Shown here piece by piece: positions 33,539 through 42,036 of a DNA stretch of 64,000 nucleotides (position 1 is its first letter; each line of letters starts with the position of its first letter). Origin of the DNA: Oscillospiraceae bacterium (GTDB taxonomy: Bacteria > Bacillota > Clostridia > Oscillospirales > Oscillospiraceae); assembly GCA_022792945.1 (NCBI GenBank), contig JAAWBZ010000073.1, positions 19,408-83,407 on the forward strand, in the 5' to 3' direction. The translations under genes were made by a program, and so were the position numbers. The notes under the pieces are model-generated. The model was not told the origin of the DNA. It ran no database searches and saw only the letters and a program-made list of their open reading frames with translations.

Positions 33539-34786
33539 TCATGCCCGCGCCAGCGCATAGCGGTTGCCGGGCAGGCGCTGCACCTGCTGCTTGATCTCCA
33601 GGATGGTCAGCGCCGCCAGGACGCGGCCGGCGCCCAGGCCGCACTGTGCCGCCAGCGCATCCACGTGGCGCTCTCCCTGCTGCAGGGCCAGCAAGACCTG
33701 CCGCTCGTCCTCCGACGCGCCGCGCAGGGCGGCTTGTACGTCAATATAGCCTGTGTTTTCCGGATTGTCAACGGATTTTTTGTCGGATTCTTTTTCTGCA
33801 AGCCTGGGCCTGCGCACCGTCTGGGCCACCTTCTCCACCGATGACTCGCCGCGGTGGTCCCGCAGCTCGCCCATAGAGGCTGTCAGGCCCTCACCGGCGC
33901 GGTATTCCTGTATCCTGTCCGGATAAAGGTCCGCATACTCGCGCATCACGTCCCAGCCGGTCTCCACTAAGATCGCGCCCTCCCGGAGCAGCTGATTGCT
34001 CCCGGCGCAGCAGGCCAGCCCCGCATTGCCCGGGACCGCGAATACGTCCCGCCCCTGCTCCAGCGCCAGATCCGCCGTGATCAGCGTGCCGCTCTTCCGG
34101 GGCGCCTCCACCACCACGATGCCCAGGGACAGGCCGCTGATGATCCGGTTGCGGGCCGGGAAATGACCGGCCACCGGCGGCGTCCCCGGCGGATACTCGC
34201 TGAGAAGACAGCCCCGGCGGCGGACATCGTCGTAGAGGTGCCGGTTGGACCGGGGATACACCACGTCCACGCCGCAGCCCAGCACACCCACCACCGGCCT
34301 GCCCGCCGACACCGCGCCCAGCATGGCCATGGCGTCGCCGCCTAGGGCCAGCCCCGAAACGACGATGCCGCCGCAGCGGCCGATCTGGTAGCCTAGGCGC
34401 TTGGCGCAGCTCATACCGTAGGGCGAGGAGCGGCGTGAGCCCACCACTGCCACCAGCGGCTCGCCGTCCAGGTCCGGCAGGACTCCGGCGTAATAGAGTA
34501 CCGTGGGCGGATCGGCGATGCTGCGCAGCCGGGCGGGATAGGCCGCGTCCTGGTAGGTCAGGATGTGGACCTCCAGGCGGGCGCACTGGTTCATGACCGC
34601 CTGCGCCGCCTCCAGGTCCTTGTCCGCGAGCGCCCGGCGCTCCGCCTCGCCAAGACCCGCCAGACGGTATTCATCCTCGCCGGCGCGGTAGATCTCCTCT
34701 GGCGTCTCGAAGTAGCGCAGGGCCTTCTGCACGCCGCGGGGGCCAATCCCCCGGCGCGTACTGAGCCAGACCCAGTTCAGCAGCAT
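33539..34786 (-). CDS. dprA: DNA-processing protein DprA
   Basis: Loads RecA onto incoming single-stranded DNA during transformation. The 415-residue protein has an N-terminal SAM/HhH-like region (LSTRRGIGPRGVQKALRYF), the extended Rossmann domain (about 75-290) with VAVVGSRRSSPYGMSCAKRL, VSGLALGGDAMAMLGA, GVDVVYPRSNRHLY, FPARNRIISGLSLGIVVVEA and GRDVFAVPGNAG, then a variable linker and a C-terminal winged helix. GGAGG lies 7 bases before the ATG. A comM homologue in the same window is also competence-linked, but no comEA/EC genes are visible. Confidence 0.95.
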   Translation of the reverse strand: MLLNWVWLSTRRGIGPRGVQKALRYFETPEEIYRAGEDEYRLAGLGEAERRALADKDLEAAQAVMNQCARLEVHILTYQDAAYPARLRSIADPPTVLYYAGVLPDLDGEPLVAVVGSRRSSPYGMSCAKRLGYQIGRCGGIVVSGLALGGDAMAMLGAVSAGRPVVGVLGCGVDVVYPRSNRHLYDDVRRRGCLLSEYPPGTPPVAGHFPARNRIISGLSLGIVVVEAPRKSGTLITADLALEQGRDVFAVPGNAGLACCAGSNQLLREGAILVETGWDVMREYADLYPDRIQEYRAGEGLTASMGELRDHRGESSVEKVAQTVRRPRLAEKESDKKSVDNPENTGYIDVQAALRGASEDERQVLLALQQGERHVDALAAQCGLGAGRVLAALTILEIKQQVQRLPGNRYALARA

Positions 34787-34814
34787 CGCGCGGCCTCCTT
34801 TCCATTCTATCCCG

Positions 34815-35561
34815 CTATCGCTTCATCTGCCACATAATAATGGCGGCGGCGGCCGCCGCGTTGAGGGACTCGCACCGGGGGTTCATAGGGATCACCACGC
34901 GCCCCGCGGACAGCTCCAGCAGCTCCCGGCTGACGCCCTGGCCCTCGCTGCCGATGACCACCGCCGCCCGGGAGAGGTCCAGGGCGCGGATGTCCGCCGC
35001 GTCCTCGGACAGCGCCGCGGCGATCAGCGCCACCCCCTGCTCCCGGCACAGCCGCGCCGCCTCCCGCCGGGTCACGGACCTGGGCGGCACGCGGAACACC
35101 GCGCCCATGGAGGCACGGACCACCTTGGGCCCGTAGGGATCGACGCAGCCCTCAGTCAACACCAGCGAAATATCCAGCGCGTCCGCTGTGCGCAGCATGG
35201 TGCCCAGATTCCCCGGGTCCTGGATGCCGTCCAGAATCACGCACCCCGCCATAGCCGGCGGCGGCGCTGCCTCGGCCATGGCACAGACGAACAGCACACC
35301 CTGGGGCGTCTGCATCTGGGAGATGCTTTTCATCACGTCCGGAGGCACCGTCACCTGCCGTGCCTCCTGCGGCAGCGGCGGCAGCGCCAATCCCTCCGTG
35401 GCCACCACCGTCCGCAGGTCTGCGCCCCAGCGGACGGCCTCCTCCAGCAGCTTGACGCCGTCGCCCACATACATGCCCTGCTCATAGCGGAAGCTCCGGA
35501 CATTTTGCAGCTTCCGGATGCGCTGCAAAAGGGGGTTCCGGCGGCTGGTGATGCGCTCCAT
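34815..35561 (-). CDS. SpoU/TrmH family RNA 2'-O-methyltransferase
   Basis: A knotted SPOUT methyltransferase that methylates a ribose in rRNA or tRNA. The 248-residue protein has an N-terminal substrate domain (ITSRRNPLLQRIRKLQNV...YVGDGVKLLEEA) and the three SpoU motifs: ILDGIQDPGNLGTMLRTADA, VVIGSEGQGVS and IPMNPRCESLNAAAAAAI. Position matches rlmB-like genes but the target nucleotide cannot be assigned. The ATG at 35561 overlaps the ktrA stop as TGATG; a GTG three bases earlier is an alternative. Confidence 0.92.
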   Translation of the reverse strand: MERITSRRNPLLQRIRKLQNVRSFRYEQGMYVGDGVKLLEEAVRWGADLRTVVATEGLALPPLPQEARQVTVPPDVMKSISQMQTPQGVLFVCAMAEAAPPPAMAGCVILDGIQDPGNLGTMLRTADALDISLVLTEGCVDPYGPKVVRASMGAVFRVPPRSVTRREAARLCREQGVALIAAALSEDAADIRALDLSRAAVVIGSEGQGVSRELLELSAGRVVIPMNPRCESLNAAAAAAIIMWQMKR

Positions 35562-36211
35562 CACAGCTTCTGCAACCGCGCGATGCGCTCGTTGGCGCCC
35601 AGCACCGTTACCGTGGCTCCAGCGCGGATCACATCCTCCGCGCCGGGCTGGACCTGGAGCTTTTCTCCCGGCTGCTGGCAGGCCAGGATGGTCACGCCAT
35701 ATTTCGCCCGCACGTTCAGCTCACGGATGCTCCTGTCAGCCCAATTGTCCGGCACAACCACCTCGGCGATGCCGAAGTCGTCGGACAGCTCAATGAAATC
35801 CAGCACGTTGGAGCTGGAAAGGCTCTGGGCCAGCTTGACAGCCATCTCCCGTTCAGGGATCACCACCCGGTCCGCCCCCACCTTCTCCAGCGCGCGCTTG
35901 AAGGTCTCGTTGCTGGCCTTGCAGATGACCGCGGGGATGCCCAGCTCCTTGAGCGCCAGCGTCACCAGGATGCTGGCGGCCAGGTCGCCGCCGATGGCCA
36001 CGATGGCACAGTCGAAGTTCCGCGCGCCCAGGGCCCTCAGCACCGCCTCGTCCCGGGCATCGCCCACCACGGCGTGTGTGACGCGGCTGGCGATGGCCTG
36101 AATATTCTCCTCGTTTTCATCCACCACCAGGACCTCGTTGCCCAGCTCGTAGAGCCGCGCGGCGACCGCCGAGCCAAACCGGCCCATGCCGATCACTAGA
36201 TACGTTTTCAT
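35561..36211 (-). CDS. ktrA: Potassium uptake regulatory subunit KtrA/TrkA
   Basis: A cytosolic RCK ring protein that gates the KtrB potassium channel with ATP/ADP. The 216-residue protein has RCK_N with YLVIGMGRFGSAVAARLYEL, the acidic strand end EVLVVDENEENIQAIA and VVGDARDEAVLRALGA, then RCK_C from about 135, the domain that binds c-di-AMP in relatives. It follows ktrB by 10 bases in one operon. Confidence 0.94.
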   Translation of the reverse strand: MKTYLVIGMGRFGSAVAARLYELGNEVLVVDENEENIQAIASRVTHAVVGDARDEAVLRALGARNFDCAIVAIGGDLAASILVTLALKELGIPAVICKASNETFKRALEKVGADRVVIPEREMAVKLAQSLSSSNVLDFIELSDDFGIAEVVVPDNWADRSIRELNVRAKYGVTILACQQPGEKLQVQPGAEDVIRAGATVTVLGANERIARLQKL

Positions 36212-36221
36212 AATCTCGCTC

Positions 36222-37601
36222 CTATCCGATCAAAACCTTGGCCTCCGCATAGCGGTAGCGCTCCTTGGCGCGGTTGCCCAGTAAAAATCCAAAGCTGATA
36301 GTCATGATGCCCACCCGGCCGAAAAACATAAAGAGGATCAGCATCCATTTGGCACCAGTGCTCACCAGAGGCGTGATGCCGGTGGTCAGTCCGGCGGTCC
36401 CCAGGGCGGAGGCAGTCTCGTAGAGACTGTCCACAAAGGAGAAACCACCGCCGGCGCTGAGGATCACCGCGCCGGAAAAGGCCAGCGTCACCATCAAAAA
36501 CATAATGGTCATGGCCTGACGCACCTGGTCCGCGCCGATGGTGCGGCCGAACACGCTCAGCCGCGACTGTCCCCGGGCGGCGCTGACGGCCGAGAGGAAG
36601 AGGATGCCTATGGTCACCGTCTTGATGCCCCCCGCCGTCGAACCCGCCGAGCCGCCGATGAGCATCAAAACCGACGAACAGGCCTTGGATGCCTCGGTCA
36701 GCTCCCCCTGGGGCAGCGCCGCGAAACCTGCCGTGCGGCAGGTGACAGACTGGAAAATCGAAGCCAGCAGCTTCTCCCCGGTGTCCAGGCTCCCCAGTGT
36801 GCGGGGGTTGTCCCACTCCAGCACAGCAAACAGCGCCGCACCGCCCAGGACCAGAAAGGCCGTAATGGTGAGGACTAGCTTGGTGTGGACCGAAAGGCGC
36901 GAGAACCGGCGGTGCCGCGCCAAATCCACCCACACGTAAAAGCCCAGGCCGCCGAGAATAATCAGCGCGATAATCACCCAGTTGACCACTGGGTCGCTGA
37001 CGAAAAGCCCTAGGCTGCTCCCCGGCTCCAGCTTGCCGAAGAGGTCGAAGCCGGCGTTGCAGAAGGCGGAAACCGCGTGAAAAATCCCCCACCGCAGCGC
37101 CTGTCCCAGGCCGTATTCCCCCCAGAAGCGCACCGTCAGGATCGCCGCCGCCGTTCCCTCAAAGATCGCGGTCCAGAGCAGGACGGTCCGCACCAGATGG
37201 ACCACACCCTCCATCTCGTTGAGACTGAATCCCTGGGCCATGACCAGCCGGTGCTGGAGGCCGATCTTCCGGTGCAACAGAAAGAAAAACACCGAAATAA
37301 TCGACATGAAGCCCAGACCCCCGATCTGGATCAGCGTCAGGATCACCACCTGCCCGAAGCCGCTCCACTGCACATAGGTGTCCGCCAAAACCAGCCCTGT
37401 AACACAGGTGGCGGAGGTGGCGGTGAACATAGCGGTGAGAAAGCCGCAGCTCTCCCCGCTGCGGGAGGCTACCGGCAACATCAGCAGCAGCGCGCCCGCC
37501 AGGATCACCGTCAGAAACGCCAGCACAATATACTGCTCCGTCCGGAAACGCCGCCGGTACCGCGGACGCCGCAGCCAAAAGCCCATAATTTTCTCTTTCA
37601 C
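36222..37601 (-). CDS. ktrB: Potassium uptake channel KtrB (TrkH family)
   Basis: A sodium-dependent potassium channel subunit with four pore repeats in the membrane. The 459-residue protein contains selectivity-filter regions TSATCVTGLVLADTY, HAVSAFCNAGFDLFG, SVTCRTAGFAAL and ASALGTAGLTTG, each with the filter glycine. The start is taken as GTG at 37601 because GGAGGGG lies 6 bases upstream; the ATG at 37616 sits on top of that ribosome site and would have none of its own. It heads ktrB-ktrA-spoU-dprA. Confidence 0.93.
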   Translation of the reverse strand: MKEKIMGFWLRRPRYRRRFRTEQYIVLAFLTVILAGALLLMLPVASRSGESCGFLTAMFTATSATCVTGLVLADTYVQWSGFGQVVILTLIQIGGLGFMSIISVFFFLLHRKIGLQHRLVMAQGFSLNEMEGVVHLVRTVLLWTAIFEGTAAAILTVRFWGEYGLGQALRWGIFHAVSAFCNAGFDLFGKLEPGSSLGLFVSDPVVNWVIIALIILGGLGFYVWVDLARHRRFSRLSVHTKLVLTITAFLVLGGAALFAVLEWDNPRTLGSLDTGEKLLASIFQSVTCRTAGFAALPQGELTEASKACSSVLMLIGGSAGSTAGGIKTVTIGILFLSAVSAARGQSRLSVFGRTIGADQVRQAMTIMFLMVTLAFSGAVILSAGGGFSFVDSLYETASALGTAGLTTGITPLVSTGAKWMLILFMFFGRVGIMTISFGFLLGNRAKERYRYAEAKVLIG

Positions 37602-37627
37602 CCAGCACCCCTCCATGGTTCCAGCAC

Positions 37628-37651
37628 AAAAGGGACCCGCCGGTCCCCTAT
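37628..37651 (-). other. Leader hairpin with T run upstream of ktrB
   Basis: GGGACC pairs with GGTCCC across a GGCG loop, followed by TTTT on the minus strand, between the ktrB promoter and its start codon. It looks like a short intrinsic terminator inside the leader, or a 5'-end hairpin that stabilises the mRNA. The leader before it is only about 15-20 bases, too short for an aptamer. Confidence 0.45.
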
Positions 37652-37673
37652 TTTCAATGGCATATACAAGTCC

Positions 37674-37702
37674 AGTATAGCATAGTATTCCAGATTATTC
37701 AA
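37674..37702 (-). promoter_or_regulatory. Promoter of the ktrB operon
   Basis: Minus-strand TTGAAT (37697-37702) and TATACT (37674-37679) with 17-base spacing. The remaining 37703-37830 before the dehydrogenase stop contains short inverted repeats but no gene that I can support. Confidence 0.7.
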
Positions 37703-37830
37703 GCAGCTCGTGGCACGGCATGGCGATTTTACGCCATTTTCCTACATGGAGCGGGAAAAACGCCCCGTCTGGCAGCTGGAACGGGTCAGCATACCGTCCA
37801 ACTGCCCAACAGGGCGCGCCAGGTTCATCC

Positions 37831-38841
37831 TTACGGCACCACGACCGCCTTGATCACCGCGGAGTCCTCAAACACGCGGCGCAGCGCCTCCGCATCATTC
37901 AGGGGTACCTGATGGGTCAGCAGGCGGTCCGCCGGGATCACGCCGCGGCGCAGCAGCTCCACACTCAGGGGAAATTGGAGTGCCGGCTCGGAGAGCATGG
38001 GCAGAATCGATTTTTTCTGCAAAATCAGCTGGTCGATGTCCAGCGTCACCCGGCCCGCGCCGCCCAGGTCGATGCCGATGGGCACCACACGGCCGCCGTA
38101 GCTCACCGTCTCCACCGCCAGCGGCACCGTCCCCGGCGGCGAGGTCACCACCGCGGCATCCACCCTCGGCGCGGCCGCCGCCATCTGCGCGGCCAGGTCC
38201 GCGTCCTGGGAGTAGACCACCGCGTCGGCGCCCAGCTCGCGGGCCAGGCGCGCCCGGTGCCGGCTTCTCTCCGTACCCCGGCGGGAGCCGACAGCCACGA
38301 TGGTCCCGGCCCCGAAGTGCCGCGCCGCCCGGATGCACATCAATCCCAGAGGCCCCAGCCCCCACACCGCCAGTGTCCCGCAGGGCGGCACCTGTGCCGT
38401 CTGGACCGCGTGGACCGAGACGGTCAGCGGCTCCACCAGGGTGGCTGTCATGGCGTCCAGGCCGTCACAGCGCACCAGCATCGCCTCCGGGACCAGCAGG
38501 TACTCCCCCATGCCGGACTGGCCCCCCAGGGTGGTCATAGCGGTGCACAGCTGCGGCCGTCCGTTCTGGCAGGCGGCGCAGCAGCCGCAGGCTCCCACGT
38601 CCTCCACCGCCACGCGGTCCCCCGGCGAGACCGTGCGGACGCCTTGGCCCACCGCGGCTACCTCGCCGGAGATCTCGTGGCCCAGGGGCGTCCAGTCCTC
38701 ACAGACCCGCAAAAAATGCAGGTCCGTGCCGCACACGCCGCAGCCCAGCACCCGCACCAGGGCCTCCCCCGGTCCCGGCTGCGGCACGGGCTTCTCCCGC
38801 AGGGACAGCTCAAAGCCCCTGCGGCCCAATAAGTATCGCAT
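37831..38841 (-). CDS. Zinc-dependent alcohol/polyol dehydrogenase family protein
   Basis: A medium-chain dehydrogenase/reductase of 336 residues. The catalytic zinc ligands are Cys37 (GCGVCGTDLHF), His55-Glu56 (LGHEISGEV), and the structural zinc is bound by Cys84, Cys87, Cys90 and Cys98. The Rossmann part carries VWGLGPLGLMCIRAARHFGA and a strand ending IVAVGSRR, which suggests NADP-type or unusual cofactor binding rather than the Asp of NAD enzymes. Closest in style to threonine, sorbitol or galactitol dehydrogenases; the substrate is unknown. It ends the tagA-tmk-mltG operon, 12 bases after the U32 peptidase, an odd companion for wall genes. Confidence 0.88.
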   Translation of the reverse strand: MRYLLGRRGFELSLREKPVPQPGPGEALVRVLGCGVCGTDLHFLRVCEDWTPLGHEISGEVAAVGQGVRTVSPGDRVAVEDVGACGCCAACQNGRPQLCTAMTTLGGQSGMGEYLLVPEAMLVRCDGLDAMTATLVEPLTVSVHAVQTAQVPPCGTLAVWGLGPLGLMCIRAARHFGAGTIVAVGSRRGTERSRHRARLARELGADAVVYSQDADLAAQMAAAAPRVDAAVVTSPPGTVPLAVETVSYGGRVVPIGIDLGGAGRVTLDIDQLILQKKSILPMLSEPALQFPLSVELLRRGVIPADRLLTHQVPLNDAEALRRVFEDSAVIKAVVVP

Positions 38842-38853
38842 CGCATTCCTCTC

Positions 38854-40074
38854 CTATCTGCCCGACAGCTCCACGGCCCTGCGCAGGATAGACCACGCCG
38901 GCGCCAGGGCCGGCAGCTGCATCCGGAATTCCATCTGCGGCGTCCGCGGCTCCGTCAGGACGTTGCCCTCCAGGTCCTCCATCTCAGGGACCGTAAAGGC
39001 GATAGGCTTGGTGTCCGGTCCCACCAGCTCCGCCCGGTCGCCGGCGGCGAACTTGTTGCGCAGGCTCAAAACCGCCCGCCCCTGGGCGTCGCAGCTGGTC
39101 ACCAGGGCGATCACCTGCCAGTCCCGGAGATAACGGGCGCTCTCGGTGTACTGCCCCGGCGGGCCGTAGTAAAAGCCAGTGGAATAGTGCCGGTGGCTCA
39201 CGTGCTCCACCTCGTCACGCCACACCGGGTCCGCCGGACGTCCTGCCGCCACGTCGTCCAGGACATGACGGTACGCGCCGGTGACAATGGCGGCATAGTA
39301 GGCCGACTTGGCCCGGCCCTCCAGCTTGATGCAGTCCACCCCGGCGTCCATCAGGTCGTCCAGGTGGTCAATCATGCACATGTCCCGGGAATTGAGAATG
39401 TAGGTCCCCGCCTCGTCCTCAAAAACAGGAAAATACTCCCCCGGCCGCTTCTCCTCCATCAGCGCGTACTGATAGCGGCAGGGCTGCGCGCACGCGCCGC
39501 GGCTGGCGTCCCGGCCTGTCATATAGTTGGAGAGGACGCACCGGCCGGAATAGCTGACGCACATGGCCCCGTGGGCGAAGGTCTCGATCTCCAAATCCGG
39601 CGGCGTCTTGGCGCGGATGGTCCGGATTTCGTCCAGGGAAAGCTCCCGGGCCAGGACCACCCGCTTGGCCCCCAGGTCGTGCCACGCCGCCGCGCAGGCG
39701 GCGTTGGCCACTGACACCTGGGTGGACACATGGCGCTCACAGCGGGGCGCATACCGCCCCGCCGCCTGGAACGCCCCCAGGTCCGCCAGGATCAGCGCGT
39801 CCACACCGGCCGCGTCCAGCCGCTCCAGGTGGGCGGGCAGGCACGCGGCCTCATCGCCCCGGGGCATGGTGTTCACCGCAACGTGGACCCGGACGCCGTG
39901 TTCGTGGGCGAAGCGCACCGCCCGGGGCAGCTCCTCGTCGGAAAAATTTCCCGCAAAGGCACGCATCCCAAAGCCGGTTCCCGCCAGATAGACCGCGTCC
40001 GCGCCATAGAGCACCGCCATGCGCAGCCGCTCCATATCCCCCGCCGGGGACAAAAGCTCCGGCTTTTTCCTCAT
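38854..40074 (-). CDS. U32 family peptidase / RNA hydroxylation-type protein
   Basis: U32 proteins include RlhA and TrhP, needed for prephenate-dependent hydroxylation of 23S rRNA or tRNA U34. The 406-residue protein begins MRKKPELLSPAGDMERLRMA and shows GADAVYLAGTGFGMRAFAGNF, STQVSVANAACAAAWHDLGA, the family motif E-x-F-x-H-G-A-M-C as ETFAHGAMCVSYSGRC, and CAQPCRYQYAL with iron-sulfur-type Cys. The ATG at 40074 overlaps the mltG stop by 4 bases; the frame remains open further upstream inside mltG, so that extension is rejected. In Firmicutes mltG-U32 adjacency (yrrL, yrrN/O) is conserved. Confidence 0.93.
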   Translation of the reverse strand: MRKKPELLSPAGDMERLRMAVLYGADAVYLAGTGFGMRAFAGNFSDEELPRAVRFAHEHGVRVHVAVNTMPRGDEAACLPAHLERLDAAGVDALILADLGAFQAAGRYAPRCERHVSTQVSVANAACAAAWHDLGAKRVVLARELSLDEIRTIRAKTPPDLEIETFAHGAMCVSYSGRCVLSNYMTGRDASRGACAQPCRYQYALMEEKRPGEYFPVFEDEAGTYILNSRDMCMIDHLDDLMDAGVDCIKLEGRAKSAYYAAIVTGAYRHVLDDVAAGRPADPVWRDEVEHVSHRHYSTGFYYGPPGQYTESARYLRDWQVIALVTSCDAQGRAVLSLRNKFAAGDRAELVGPDTKPIAFTVPEMEDLEGNVLTEPRTPQMEFRMQLPALAPAWSILRRAVELSGR

Positions 40075-41477
40075 TGTCCGCCCTCCAGGCTGGCCAGGAA
40101 CTCGTCGTGCTCCTGATACGTCTCGGAGAAGTGGTGCGTACCGTCCACATCCAAGGCGTAGAAGTAATAGGGCGTGTCCTCGGGGTTCAGCGCCGCCTGG
40201 ATGCTGGTGAGGCCGGGGTTGGCGATGGGCCCCACGGGCAGTCCCGGATAGCGCCGGGTGTTGTAGGGGCTGTCCACCATCAGATCGTCGGCGGTCAGCA
40301 CCTCCCGGTGCTCGCCCAGGGCATAGAGGACCGTGGCGTCGATTTCCAGCAGCGGATAGTCCTTGCTGCAAAGGCGGTTGTAGATGACCGAGCTGATGGT
40401 CCCCGCCTCCGCCGCCGAGGCGGCCTCCTTCTCGATCAGGGACGCCACGATGACGACATCCCGCAGGTCCATCTGCCCCGCCTGGATCTCCGCCTCGGTG
40501 AAACCCCGCGCAGCCATTGACACGCGCAGCCGCTGGTTAAGCGCGTCCAGCTCATCGAGCATCTCGTCGGTGAAACGCCGCCGGAAGTTGTCCAGGAATT
40601 TGCCCAGCACCCGTTCCGGGTTGTCCCCGATGGCCCCCTCGGGCCAGGTCCAGTAGGGATTGATGTTTTCCACCTCAGGCTTGGCGGTGTAGAACTCATA
40701 GGTATCGGGAAAGAGGTAGCCCTCCAGCCGGTTGTCCTCCCCGGCGGGCAGGCCCGCGAGGAAGTCGTAGTCAAATTCCAGCTTCGCCGCCGCCTCATAG
40801 AGGTCCGCCGCCTGGCAGACGCCCGAGGATTCCAGCAGCGTGAAGATCTGCTCACAGGTATAGCCCTCAGGGATGGTGACAGAGCAGACGATGCGGTTGG
40901 TGTTGCCGGACATGCCGCTGACTAAGGCGTGATAGTCATAGACGTTGTTCAGCTCGTAAGCGCCGGGCTTGATCTTCTCCTCGGCATGGGAAAAGGTGCA
41001 GTACAGCCGGAACAGCCACGGATACTCGATCAGGCCCTGGCGCTCCAGATTGTCAATGATGTCCTCCATGGTGTCGTCCTGGGTCACGGTGACGCTGACC
41101 TCCCGGTCAGGCTTGGTCAGGGCCAGCACGTCGTCAGCCCAGCGCCAGCCGAAAAACGCCAGCAGCACCGACGCCGTGAGCACCGACACCACATAGATCA
41201 GCACCCGCCAGCCCGTCGCCAGACGGCGGCGGGGCGGCTCCGATTCCTCCGGCTCCTCCTCATCCTGAAGTGTCAGGTCCGCATAGATCTCCGGGATGCG
41301 GGGCTGGAACGGCTCCGGCTTGGGCGGCTGCGCGGGCTTTTTCCGGCCGCCCAGCATGGTGTCCACGTGGTCCAGCTCCTCCCGGGTGCTGCGGATCAGC
41401 GCGTCTACGTTGTCCCTCTTCGCGGGGGTCAGGTCAGGATCGCCGCTGAGCGCGTCGATCCAGCGTTCGTCTGCCAT
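40071..41477 (-). CDS. mltG: Endolytic transglycosylase MltG
   Basis: MltG (YceG-like) cuts nascent glycan strands at the outer face of the membrane. The 468-residue protein has a long cytoplasmic N-terminus (about 1-88, with acidic and proline-rich parts), one membrane helix (about 90-110), a LysM-like region with VTVTQDDTMEDIIDNLE, and the catalytic domain with the essential Glu in VIVASLIEKEA and YNTRRYPGLPVGPIANPG. The start at 41477 has AAGGAG 7 bases upstream. It is followed by the U32 gene as in Bacillus. Confidence 0.95.
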   Translation of the reverse strand: MADERWIDALSGDPDLTPAKRDNVDALIRSTREELDHVDTMLGGRKKPAQPPKPEPFQPRIPEIYADLTLQDEEEPEESEPPRRRLATGWRVLIYVVSVLTASVLLAFFGWRWADDVLALTKPDREVSVTVTQDDTMEDIIDNLERQGLIEYPWLFRLYCTFSHAEEKIKPGAYELNNVYDYHALVSGMSGNTNRIVCSVTIPEGYTCEQIFTLLESSGVCQAADLYEAAAKLEFDYDFLAGLPAGEDNRLEGYLFPDTYEFYTAKPEVENINPYWTWPEGAIGDNPERVLGKFLDNFRRRFTDEMLDELDALNQRLRVSMAARGFTEAEIQAGQMDLRDVVIVASLIEKEAASAAEAGTISSVIYNRLCSKDYPLLEIDATVLYALGEHREVLTADDLMVDSPYNTRRYPGLPVGPIANPGLTSIQAALNPEDTPYYFYALDVDGTHHFSETYQEHDEFLASLEGGQ

Positions 41478-41493
41478 GAAATGACTCCTTCCT

Positions 41494-42033
41494 TCACCGG
41501 ACCAGCATGCCCTTTGCCGTCTGCGCCGCCGCCTCACCGCCGCAGAGCGCCTCGGCCAGGGCCAGGGCGAACGCCGCAGAGGTGCCCGGCCCCCGGCTGG
41601 TGATCAACTTTCCGTCCACCACCACTGGCCCATCCTCGCAGACCGCGCCGGTGAGCTGGCCCTCGACGCCGGGATAGCAGGTGGCGCGCCGCCCCTGCAG
41701 GAGGCCCAGCCCGCCCAGCACCGAGGGGCCGGCGCAGATGGCCGCCACGTACTTCCCCGCCGCCCGGGCCGCGCGGATGGCGCGCAAAGCCGCCTCTGAA
41801 CCCTGGATGGACGCCACGCCGCCCAAGCCTCCGGGCACCACGATCATCTCCAGCTTCTCCTGGTCGATGTCCTCCACCCGGCAGTCGGCCCGGACCACGA
41901 CCCCATGTCCGCCCTCGATCTCCAAACCGCCGATGCCGGCCGTTTGGACCTCCACGCCGCAGCGGCGCAGCACGTCCACCGGCGTGATGGCCTCGATCTC
42001 CTCAAAGCCCTTTCCCAACAGCAGATATACCAT
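41494..42033 (-). CDS. DJ-1/PfpI family protein
   Basis: A 179-residue glutamine-amidotransferase-like protein of the DJ-1/ThiJ/YajL type. It has a conserved Glu in GFEEIEAITPVDVLRR, IVVPGG, the nucleophile elbow AAICAGP with Cys100, and SRGPGTSAAFALALAEAL. Family members act as glyoxalases, deglycases or chaperones, and the activity here cannot be chosen. It sits 3 bases after tmk and 16 bases before mltG. Confidence 0.92.
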   Translation of the reverse strand: MVYLLLGKGFEEIEAITPVDVLRRCGVEVQTAGIGGLEIEGGHGVVVRADCRVEDIDQEKLEMIVVPGGLGGVASIQGSEAALRAIRAARAAGKYVAAICAGPSVLGGLGLLQGRRATCYPGVEGQLTGAVCEDGPVVVDGKLITSRGPGTSAAFALALAEALCGGEAAAQTAKGMLVR

Positions 42034-42036
42034 ATT

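Noticed and set aside
37602..37830. c-di-AMP (ydaO-type) riboswitch upstream of ktrB
   Set aside because: The promoter leaves only a 65-base leader with one small hairpin, and no ydaO consensus was seen.
38854..40371. Longer reading of the U32 peptidase starting at 40371
   Set aside because: The extra 99 codons lie inside mltG in another frame; the ATG at 40074 begins the conserved N-terminus.
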